Part shown: positions 57,308 through 64,000 of the stretch, piece after piece
How the letters are laid out: each line of letters begins with the position of its first letter
Numbering within the stretch: the first letter of the stretch is position 1
Assembly (NCBI GenBank): GCA_012103505.1
Contig: WLWP01000001.1
Span: 4,340,001 to 4,404,000, forward strand
DNA length: 64,000 nucleotides
From: Pseudomonadales bacterium
GTDB taxonomy: Bacteria > Pseudomonadota > Gammaproteobacteria > Pseudomonadales > Azotimanducaceae
Direction: 5' to 3'
Notes under the pieces: generated by a model
What the model saw: the letters and a program-made list of their open reading frames with translations, nothing else
Told to the model about the DNA's origin: nothing
Database searches by the model: none
Program-made: the position numbers and the translations under genes

Positions 57308-59299
57308 ATGAGTGAAGGTCCGAGCCCGCGCGAGTCTTACGCGAAGATGGTCAATCGTCCTGTGACACCGGTACCGAATTCGGGCCGACTCTTGCTCGTG
57401 GACGACAAGCAGGAGCTGCTTACCTCGTTGCACCATCTTGTCACTCTATATGGCTATGAAGCAGACCAAGCTCTGGGTGGCCAAGCGGCTATGGACGCCC
57501 TGGCAAACCAAGAATATGACGTGGTCCTGCTGGACCTGATCATGCCGGAGATAAGCGGCCACGATATCTTGGATTTCGCCGCTCGAGAAAAGCTTGCCAG
57601 CAAAATTATCGTCGTCAGTGGTGATTCAAGCTTTAGTGGTGTCAAACACGCATTGCACTGCGGCGCCTTCGATTTTGTTAAAAAGCCGTATGAAGCTGCG
57701 GAACTGATTGCCACGATGGAAACAGCGCTCAGGCAAGTGCAGCTCGAGTATCGGCATGACGAGATGCAGAGTCAGCTCAAAGAGTCTGAAGAGTTGCATC
57801 GCTTCATCGTCAACAGCTCACCTGACTTAGTCTATATGTTAGATCGCAACGGTTGTTTCACATTTGTTAATGACCGTTTGGAAAGTATGCTCGGTTTTTC
57901 GCGCGACACACTTGTCGGAAAGCACTTTTCTGAACTGATTGATGCTGATGATATAGAGAAGGCGCGCAATCTCTTCAACGAGCGACGCACCGGGGATCGA
58001 GCTGTTAAGAATGAAGAGATTCGGTTACGCAGCAACCTACAAGAGAGACGTGAAGGTTTATCGCGAGCACAGACGATTTGGGCTGAGCTCACCGCGATGG
58101 GGATGTACGCCGACAGTGTTGAGCGGACCCGGGCTAATTTCATCGGCACGTTTGGTACGGCGCGCGATATCAGCGCACGGAAAGAAGCCGAAGAGCTGAT
58201 CAACTTTCAGGCTTATCACGATCTGCTAACCCACCTACCCAATCGAGCTTTGTTGAAAGACCGTCTCGGGCTCGCGATTGCCCATGCCCAGCGTAACAAG
58301 CGTAAGTTGGCGACAATGTTCCTCGATCTGGACCGGTTTAAGCTCGTCAACGATACGCTCGGGCACAACATGGGCGACCGACTTCTAAAGGCTGTTGCCA
58401 ATCGGCTGCAGAGTTGCCTGCGCAGTGGGGATACGTTGTCTCGTTTTGGCGGCGACGAGTTCACGCTCTTGTTGCCAGAAGTAAGAACGCGGGACGACGT
58501 CGTTGTCATCGCTGAAAAAATACTCGATCGTTTAAACGAACCTTTTGTTATCGATGGTCACGAGCTCTTTGTTGGCGCCAGCATTGGTATCTCTATGTAT
58601 CCCGAAGGGGGCGATACAGGGGAATCGTTGGTGCAAAACGCCGACATCGCGATGTATCACGTGAAGAGTCGTGGCAAGAACGGTTATCAGTTCTTCTCGG
58701 AAGAGATGAACCATCAATTCTCAACACGCTTGAGCATGGAGAGGGAACTGCGTAATGCCTTGCTCCAGGGTGAATTTGAAGTTTTCTACCAGCCGCAGGT
58801 GTGCCTCGCTGATGGGCGCGTCACAGGCGTCGAAGCGTTAGTGCGGTGGCGCCATGGCGTAAGAGGGTTGATTGAGCCGTCTGAATTTATGCCATTGGCT
58901 GCGGAAACCGGTCTCATCATGCAGATCGATGAGTTCGTTCAAGATCAGGCATTCCGCGACGTTGCCACTTGGCGCCGAGATGGCTTCAGCGACATGCAAG
59001 TTTCAGTGAACTTAACTTCTGCTCAGATCGAACAGGAAGGATTTGTTGGACGTTTCGTTGGGGCGCTTGAAGCATCAGGGCTTGAGGCGGAGGGCGTGAT
59101 TCTCGAAATCACAGAGAATACATTGATGCAAGATATCGAAGTGATCATCCCCAAGCTCAAAGAAGTTCAAAGCTTAGGAGCGCGCATAGCGATTGATGAC
59201 TTTGGTACGGGCTATTCATCACTCGCGTACCTGCAGCAATTCCCGATCAACACGCTTAAGCTTTGTGGGAGACATCCGTGCGGATGCATCTGGCGCTAG
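57308..59299 (+). CDS. Receiver-PAS-GGDEF-EAL protein, interrupted within EAL
   Basis: A c-di-GMP signalling protein. Receiver at about 22-140 (LLLVDDKQELL, VVLLDLIMPEISG, FVKKPYEAAEL), PAS at about 165-290, GGDEF intact (RFGGDEFTLLLPE, about residue 382), then EAL (GVEALVRW, about 508; DDFGTGYSSLAYL). After PINTLKL the frame leaves the EAL sequence and stops at 59299. The expected residues IDRSF are missing, and the domain resumes in another frame at 59259. Cyclase activity may survive; the phosphodiesterase is probably dead. Confidence 0.85.
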   Translation: MSEGPSPRESYAKMVNRPVTPVPNSGRLLLVDDKQELLTSLHHLVTLYGYEADQALGGQAAMDALANQEYDVVLLDLIMPEISGHDILDFAAREKLASKIIVVSGDSSFSGVKHALHCGAFDFVKKPYEAAELIATMETALRQVQLEYRHDEMQSQLKESEELHRFIVNSSPDLVYMLDRNGCFTFVNDRLESMLGFSRDTLVGKHFSELIDADDIEKARNLFNERRTGDRAVKNEEIRLRSNLQERREGLSRAQTIWAELTAMGMYADSVERTRANFIGTFGTARDISARKEAEELINFQAYHDLLTHLPNRALLKDRLGLAIAHAQRNKRKLATMFLDLDRFKLVNDTLGHNMGDRLLKAVANRLQSCLRSGDTLSRFGGDEFTLLLPEVRTRDDVVVIAEKILDRLNEPFVIDGHELFVGASIGISMYPEGGDTGESLVQNADIAMYHVKSRGKNGYQFFSEEMNHQFSTRLSMERELRNALLQGEFEVFYQPQVCLADGRVTGVEALVRWRHGVRGLIEPSEFMPLAAETGLIMQIDEFVQDQAFRDVATWRRDGFSDMQVSVNLTSAQIEQEGFVGRFVGALEASGLEAEGVILEITENTLMQDIEVIIPKLKEVQSLGARIAIDDFGTGYSSLAYLQQFPINTLKLCGRHPCGCIWR

Positions 59300-59525
59300 T
59301 ATTGTCGATGCCATAGTTGCGATGGCGCGTGGCTTGAAATTAGACCTTGTTGCTGAGGGTGTGGAGAATCGAACCCAACTTCGTTACCTCGCAGAGCAAG
59401 GTTGCGAGGAGGTCCAGGGCTATATCTTCTCCCCGGCTTTACCCGCGAGCGAGCTGCTATCATTGTTGAGCGACAATGCCTTCCAAGAGCTGATAGCTGC
59501 TAGTCCAGTAGCTGTGACCGCGTAA
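59259..59525 (+). pseudogene. Detached C-terminal part of the EAL domain
   Basis: SFVGDIRADASGASIVDAIVAMARGLKLDLVAEGVENRTQLRYLAEQGCEEVQGYIFSPALPA-type sequence is the end of an EAL domain, in a frame different from the gene before it. It has no start of its own; the track ATG at 59193 lies in out-of-frame sequence. An 11-base deletion at 59258-59261 restores the match between the two parts. Confidence 0.8.
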
Positions 59526-59588
59526 AACGTAGAGTTTTGTAGACAATTTCCCTATAGTTCGCGGTCCTCTGCGCAGCACAGTATCGAC

Positions 59589-60815
59589 ATGAAAGGGTTC
59601 ACAACGCGAAATGTCCACAGCGATCGTCAAAGTACGATCGAGCATGGCTCTGTGCATAAACCAATCCACACCTCAGTGGCTTACGGGTACGAAAGCACGC
59701 GGGAATTGGCGGCTGTGTTTCAAGGTAAGCAAGCAGGACATACCTACTCACGACAGATAAATCCCACTGTAGAGGCGCTCGAGGACAAAATCACGACCAT
59801 GGAGGATGGACTCCGTACCGTGTGTTTCAGCACAGGCATGGCGGCCATAGGCACAACCTTCTTTTCGTTACTACGTGCGGGTGATCATGTCATCAGTAGT
59901 GCGTTTCTATTTGGCAACACTAACAGCTTGTTTAATTCGTTCGCGACGCACGGCATCGAAGTCTCTTTTGTTGACGCGACAAATGCTCAGGAAGTGCAAG
60001 CGGCAATTCGACCTAACACCCGGATGGTGTTCGTTGAGACCATTGCGAATCCGCGTACACAGGTAACGGCGCTTGCCGAGATCGGCGAGCTATGTGATGA
60101 GCATGGGCTTATCTATTTTGTTGATAACACAATGACATCACCGTTTCTGTTCCAAGCGGCCTCAGTCAAGGCAAGTCTGGTCATCAACAGTTTGACCAAG
60201 TACATCGGCGGCCATGGCAATGCATTGGGCGGGTCAGTGACCGAGATGGGTCATTTCGACTGGGGTAAGTACGACCACATCTACGATGACTATCGATCCG
60301 GTAACGAACAGATGTGGGGTCTGACACAGATTAAGAAAAAGGGTCTCAGAGATTTTGGTGCTGCCCTCAGTGCAGAACCTGCCCATCACTTATCAGTGGG
60401 TTCAGAGACCCTCGCACTCCGGCTGGAGAGACAGTGTCAGAACGCACAAGCGTTGGCTGATTACTTGGATGGCCACGGTCAGGTAGATAAGGTTTACTAT
60501 CCGGGACTACAGGATCACCCTCAGTATCAACGGTCGAGGGATTTGTTTCGCTATCCCGGTGCGATCTTGAGTTTTGAACTTAATCATGACGTGGATCTTT
60601 GGGCGTACATGGACCGGCTCAAAGTCGTTATTAAGTCCACCAACCTAGGCGACAATCGCACGCTCGCAATTCCAGTAGCCCACTCAATCTATTATGAAAT
60701 GGGTCCTGAGCGACGCGCTAGTATGGGCATAGATGACTCACTAATTAGAATCTCAGTTGGCATTGAAGATACGAGTGATCTCATCGATGATTTTGCGAAC
60801 GCGTTTGCTGACTGA
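59589..60815 (+). CDS. PLP-dependent sulfhydrylase / gamma-synthase family enzyme
   Basis: A 408-residue enzyme of the Cys/Met metabolism PLP family, resembling O-acetyl- or O-succinylhomoserine sulfhydrylase. TYSRQINPTVEALEDKI, the STGMAA phosphate-binding region, VDNTMTSPFLF and the PLP lysine in NSLTKYIGGHGNALGG are present. The exact substrate (homoserine ester or cystathionine) is not certain. It leads a co-oriented group of five genes. Confidence 0.88.
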   Translation: MKGFTTRNVHSDRQSTIEHGSVHKPIHTSVAYGYESTRELAAVFQGKQAGHTYSRQINPTVEALEDKITTMEDGLRTVCFSTGMAAIGTTFFSLLRAGDHVISSAFLFGNTNSLFNSFATHGIEVSFVDATNAQEVQAAIRPNTRMVFVETIANPRTQVTALAEIGELCDEHGLIYFVDNTMTSPFLFQAASVKASLVINSLTKYIGGHGNALGGSVTEMGHFDWGKYDHIYDDYRSGNEQMWGLTQIKKKGLRDFGAALSAEPAHHLSVGSETLALRLERQCQNAQALADYLDGHGQVDKVYYPGLQDHPQYQRSRDLFRYPGAILSFELNHDVDLWAYMDRLKVVIKSTNLGDNRTLAIPVAHSIYYEMGPERRASMGIDDSLIRISVGIEDTSDLIDDFANAFAD

Positions 60816-60832
60816 TTGACCCAGGGGGAAAA

Positions 60833-61597
60833 ATGGCAAGACTAGAAGGAAAAGTAGCGATTATCACAGGCGGTGCCGGTGGTATCGGTCGAGCAGCTGG
60901 CCGTCTATTTGCCGCCGAGGGCGCAAATGTTCTCCTGGTGGACCTCGATGAGGAAGCGCTTGTGTCAGCGTGTGAGGAAGCGGGCACTAACCGAGTGACC
61001 TACTGTGTCGCCGACGTGACGAGAGCTGAGGACAACCAAATGATGGTCGACCTAGCCACCGAGAGATACGGCGGCGTCGATGTGTTTCTGGCTAACGCTG
61101 GCATCGAAGGTGATGTTGCTTCCATTGAAGACTATGACGAGGCGAGGTTCGATCAACTGATTGCGGTCAACGTAAAAGGACCGTTCTTAGGACTCAAGGC
61201 GAGCTTTCCGGCGATGACGAAACGCGGTGGTGGCAGTGTCATCATAACTTCCAGCGTGGCTGGCGTACGTGGTGCACCTAATTTGGCGCCCTATGTCACA
61301 AGTAAGCATGCTGTTATCGGTTTGATGAAATCCGCCGCGAGAGAAGGTGCGCCTAAACGAATTCGTGTTAACACAGTTAACCCATCGCCGGTCGAAACTA
61401 GAATGATGCGCAGTCTAGAAGAGGGGATCGCGCCTGGAGATAGCGAAGCCGCGAGGGCACAGATGAAGGCCAACATCCCCTTGGGAAGATACGCAGAACC
61501 GCATGACATCGCCAAAGTCATGTTGTTTTTAGCGTCGGATGACAGTGAGTTCGTCACAGGGTCTGTCTACTTGGCGGATGGCGGTAGTAGCGCGTAA
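60833..61597 (+). CDS. Short-chain dehydrogenase/reductase
   Basis: A 254-residue classical SDR. Cofactor motif TGGAGGIGRAAG, NAG in LANAGIEG, catalytic Ser (ITSSVAGVRG) and YVTSKHA with Tyr-x3-Lys are all present. Asp after the second strand (LLVDLDEE) suggests NAD preference. The substrate is unknown; context with a PLP enzyme and a carboxylase hints at amino- or acyl-CoA metabolism (inference). Confidence 0.88.
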   Translation: MARLEGKVAIITGGAGGIGRAAGRLFAAEGANVLLVDLDEEALVSACEEAGTNRVTYCVADVTRAEDNQMMVDLATERYGGVDVFLANAGIEGDVASIEDYDEARFDQLIAVNVKGPFLGLKASFPAMTKRGGGSVIITSSVAGVRGAPNLAPYVTSKHAVIGLMKSAAREGAPKRIRVNTVNPSPVETRMMRSLEEGIAPGDSEAARAQMKANIPLGRYAEPHDIAKVMLFLASDDSEFVTGSVYLADGGSSA

Positions 61598-61605
61598 ACA
61601 TATCC

Positions 61606-61962
61606 GTGGATTGGGCGTCGTACAAATCGCTTTGCGATCAACCTAATCACTGGTCACGTTGGATGTTGGAGCGATCTGCCGAAGTCATCGAAGAACACCG
61701 TCTTGTGAGCATTGCAGCCAAACTGCGAACGACGCTCACTACTGAACCACTACCCAAGCCGGAAGATCACGTTGGTCCGGTCGAAACAGACATGTTTGTT
61801 TTAGAGCTAACGCAAGCAGAGCGCGATCGAATATTGCAAGCGATTGAACAAGCGTGTGAGGACAAGCAAAAGATGGTCGCCCTGGGCGAATCGCTTCGAA
61901 ATCTTGCAGGCTTTCGGGAGGCCTGGCAGGAATATGCGGCCTGGCAGAGAGGCGATGCGTAG
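61606..61962 (+). CDS. Small protein of unknown function in the carboxylase operon
   Basis: A 118-residue soluble, helical protein I do not recognise. It is rich in Trp, Glu and Gln (DWASYKSLCDQPNHWSRWML; AWQEYAAWQRGDA). It starts at GTG 61606, nine bases after the SDR stop, and its TAG stop shares a base with the GTG of the biotin carboxylase, which implies coupled translation and a possible role with that enzyme. Confidence 0.75.
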   Translation: MDWASYKSLCDQPNHWSRWMLERSAEVIEEHRLVSIAAKLRTTLTTEPLPKPEDHVGPVETDMFVLELTQAERDRILQAIEQACEDKQKMVALGESLRNLAGFREAWQEYAAWQRGDA

Positions 61963-63281
61963 TGGTTAAAAAAGTACTGATTGCTAATCGAGGCGCTATT
62001 GCACGTCGCATTGTCCGAGCCTGCAACGAGCGTGGTATCGAGACCGTAGCGCTTTATTCAGAACCAGATATCGGTGCCCCCCATCTCGCCGAGGCAACAG
62101 AAACTTATCCCTTAGCCGGGTCCAGTGCTCAGGAAACCTATCTCAATCAGACGAAGCTATTTGAGATCATCGCGGCCACTAAGGCGGATAGCGTCCACCC
62201 AGGTTATGGTTTTCTAGCGGAGAGTACTGAATTCGCATCTGCTGTTATCGAACGGGGAGTTAAGTTCATCGGTCCAGACCCAAAGTGGCTTGAGCAGATG
62301 GGTGACAAGGTGGCAGCGCGTCGTTTGATGGCGCAATCAGGGTTTCCCACCTTTCCTGGTTCGGGCTTGATTACTGACCTCTCCCAAGCTTCAAGCGAAG
62401 CTGAAAAAATTGGCTATCCCGTGCTGGTGAAGCCCACGGGAGGCGGTGGTGGCATGGGTATGGAGAGGGTGGCGGACGCCGATGGGCTTGAGCGTGCTTT
62501 GAGTCGCGCAAAAGCGATAGCAGCCAGTGCGTTTTCATCAACAGGCATATATCTTGAAAAATTGGTTCAACAGCCAAGACACATTGAGTTTCAGATTATT
62601 GGTGATGGCCGGGGTGGCGCCATCCACGCTTTCGAACGAGAGTGCTCGATACAACGTCGTAATCAAAAACTGATTGAGGAAAGTCCTGCACCTGGACTCG
62701 CGGCGGAGGAGGTTTTGGCTATTGCGGACAAGGCGGCACAAGTTTGCGCAGACCTTGGCTACGACAGTGTTGGAACAATGGAGACGCTGTTGTCGCCTGA
62801 GGGTGAGTATGGGTTTTTGGAAATGAATACCAGGATTCAGGTTGAACATGGCGTCACAGAAGAAGTGACGGGGATTGATCTCGTTGGGTTACAACTGGAA
62901 CTATCTGATGGCGGTAGATTGCCTGACCAGATGAGCCGTACGGGCTTTGCTATAGAAGCGCGCATTTATGCTGAAGATCCGGATAGCTTTCTGCCGTCGA
63001 CGGGTCGACTAAGTGTGTTTCGGCCACCGGTTATGCAAGACGTTCGTGTCGAAACAGGCTACCAAGAAGGACAAACTGTAGGTCCATACTATGACGCGAT
63101 GCTGGCTAAGGTGATTGCGAAAGGGCACACTCGGGCGCTTGCGATTGGCAGGTTACTGGTCGCCCTAAAAGGATTTGAAATCATTGGTGTTGCAACAAAT
63201 CAGCCTTTGTTGGCAAGGGTATTGGGCAGCGCTGAATTTTTGGACGGTAACATTGATACTGGCTTTTTGGATAGAGGTTAA
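61962..63281 (+). CDS. Biotin carboxylase subunit of an acyl-CoA carboxylase
   Basis: Carboxylates biotin on a carrier using ATP and bicarbonate. It has 439 residues. KVLIANRGAIARRIVRACNERGI (usual RGEIA is RGAIA), VHPGYGFLAES, the Gly-rich ATP loop GGGGGMGMERV and the signature FLEMNTRIQVEHGVTEEVTG are visible. The carrier gene follows after 11 bases; no carboxyltransferase is present. It may serve acetyl-, propionyl- or another acyl-CoA. Confidence 0.92.
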   Translation: MVKKVLIANRGAIARRIVRACNERGIETVALYSEPDIGAPHLAEATETYPLAGSSAQETYLNQTKLFEIIAATKADSVHPGYGFLAESTEFASAVIERGVKFIGPDPKWLEQMGDKVAARRLMAQSGFPTFPGSGLITDLSQASSEAEKIGYPVLVKPTGGGGGMGMERVADADGLERALSRAKAIAASAFSSTGIYLEKLVQQPRHIEFQIIGDGRGGAIHAFERECSIQRRNQKLIEESPAPGLAAEEVLAIADKAAQVCADLGYDSVGTMETLLSPEGEYGFLEMNTRIQVEHGVTEEVTGIDLVGLQLELSDGGRLPDQMSRTGFAIEARIYAEDPDSFLPSTGRLSVFRPPVMQDVRVETGYQEGQTVGPYYDAMLAKVIAKGHTRALAIGRLLVALKGFEIIGVATNQPLLARVLGSAEFLDGNIDTGFLDRG

Positions 63282-63292
63282 TAGGAGGGAGC

Positions 63293-63514
63293 ATGGCTCG
63301 GCATGATGTAGAGAGTGAAGTAACAGGAAGCGTTTGGAAGGTTTTGTTGGAAGTTGGCGCTAAGGTCGCTACTGGTGATGTGATCATGATCTTAGAATCG
63401 ATGAAAATGGAGATTCCAGTTGAGGCACCTGTTGACGGCACAGTCGCTGAGCTCCTCGTTGTTCCCGAAGATCAAGTTGAAGAGGATCAGGTTGTCGCGG
63501 TTGTTGAATCGTAG
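63293..63514 (+). CDS. Biotin carboxyl carrier protein, short stand-alone type
   Basis: A 73-residue biotinyl domain. The biotinylation motif is ILESMKMEIPVEAP, with the Lys between two Met. It lacks the long N-terminal part of AccB, like the small carriers (YngHB type) encoded beside YngH-like biotin carboxylases. AGGAGG precedes ATG 63293. Its end overlaps the convergent kinase gene by 28 bases. Confidence 0.93.
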   Translation: MARHDVESEVTGSVWKVLLEVGAKVATGDVIMILESMKMEIPVEAPVDGTVAELLVVPEDQVEEDQVVAVVES

Positions 63515-64000
63515 GCTTCCAAACCCGTCAATGTCAGGGTACAGGTTGTTCCAAGCCCTCGCTCGCTAACCACTTCTATTCGTCCGTTGTGTCGATCTAC
63601 AACGGTTTTAACGAATCTCAATCCTAGCCCGGCACCGTGGTTTTGTGCGAGTTCCTGTGCTCGGGATCTGAAGTAGGGTTCGAAAATGTGTGGTAACTCT
63701 TCACGCGGGATACCAAAACCCTGATCTTTGACAACAACACGAACATTCTCCGTCATGACTTCGACAACGACGTTGATACGTGTGTTGTTAGGGCTGTATT
63801 TGATGGCGTTTGTTAACAAGTTTATCAGCGCACGCTCGAGAAGCTCGCCATTTGCTGAGATCCAGATCGGTTCTTCAGGCGCTTCTAACAACACCTGGAT
63901 GTCCTTTTCTTTGGCCAAAAAGAAGGTCTGATCGAGGGCATTCTGGCACACCTGCTCCAAATCTATGCTGTAGAACTCTATGTCCGCATGGAGTTGGAGG
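63487..64000 (-). CDS. Histidine kinase, C-terminal part (runs off right edge)
   Basis: The HATPase domain of a sensor kinase. LLTNAIKYSPN is the N box, VKDQGFGIPREELPHIFEPYFRS holds G1 and F boxes, GAGLGLRFVKTVVDRHNG is G2. The frame is open to base 64000 (LQLHADIEFYSIDLEQVC upstream of the TTG at 63960), so the 5' part, including the dimerisation and sensor domains, lies outside. The partner regulator is not in the window. Confidence 0.9.
   Translation of the reverse strand, partial: LQLHADIEFYSIDLEQVCQNALDQTFFLAKEKDIQVLLEAPEEPIWISANGELLERALINLLTNAIKYSPNNTRINVVVEVMTENVRVVVKDQGFGIPREELPHIFEPYFRSRAQELAQNHGAGLGLRFVKTVVDRHNGRIEVVSERGLGTTCTLTLTGLEAYDSTTATT

Overview
This window is a contiguous chromosomal stretch of a gammaproteobacterium, probably free-living and aerobic. 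The evidence is gene order. Reading left to right, it carries a division and cell-wall (dcw) cluster, lpxC, dciA, an M23 peptidase, secA and argJ. Then come yacG-coaE-pilD-pilC-pilB, divergent pilA, tRNA-Thr, nadC and ampD, an order known from Pseudomonas. LpxC, AmpD/AmpG, type IV pilus and GspAB genes show a Gram-negative envelope. I see no transposase, integrase, phage gene or CRISPR array. The genus cannot be named from the sequence alone.

Layout: 1-8.1 kb is mraY(partial)-murD-ftsW-murC-ftsQ-ftsA-ftsZ, with murG, ddl and murB absent from their usual places. A terminator and a decayed 14-15 bp tandem array, which reads partly as pentapeptide-like repeats, separate it from lpxC. 9.6-15.2 kb holds dciA, an M23 peptidase, secA and argJ. 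15.2-25.8 kb is the type IV pilus locus, with an exact sigma-54 promoter before pilA, a second pilin, tRNA-Thr(CGT), a pilin-ligase candidate and a TfpZ-type accessory protein, then nadC and ampD. 25.9-30.2 kb encodes pyruvate dehydrogenase E1 and E2. 30.2-35.3 kb is a mixed set: cobalamin adenosyltransferase, a receiver protein with a degenerate GGDEF domain, YajQ, AmpG, a PEP-mutase-like enzyme, an alkyltransferase-like protein and FxsA. groESL follows, preceded by both a sigma-32-like promoter and a perfect CIRCE element.

37.5-50 kb holds a MSHA-type pilin, a secreted protein, a PuuD-like membrane protein, a coiled-coil protein, a GAF/HD-GYP protein, GspAB, an acyltransferase, a lipoprotein peptidase, a DASS transporter and exonuclease I. 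49.8-51.0 kb is a two-gene operon of an Arc-like DNA-binding protein and an unusual receiver protein, with two inverted repeats in its upstream region. 51.2-56.7 kb is an AttEFGH-like cassette (ATPase, FtsX-type permease, lipocalin-like lipoprotein) flanked by two Nudix hydrolases; its permease is split by a frameshift. 57.3-59.5 kb is a receiver-PAS-GGDEF-EAL protein broken by an apparent 11-nt deletion that removes a conserved EAL-domain motif. 59.6-63.5 kb is a likely operon of a sulfhydrylase-type PLP enzyme, an SDR, an unknown small protein, a biotin carboxylase and a biotin carrier. A partial histidine kinase runs off the right edge.

Several genes connect functionally. MraY/MurD/MurC/FtsW supply and polymerise peptidoglycan precursors at the FtsZ ring, while AmpG/AmpD recycle muropeptides. 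PilB/C/D assemble the pilins, which the ligase and TfpZ-like protein may modify or assist. At least four proteins point to cyclic-di-GMP signalling. No complete new defence or biosynthetic system is evident. The most interesting signals are the reduced dcw cluster, the Arc/receiver operon with its candidate operators, the dual heat-shock control of groESL, the broken EAL gene and the carboxylase module with an unknown partner.
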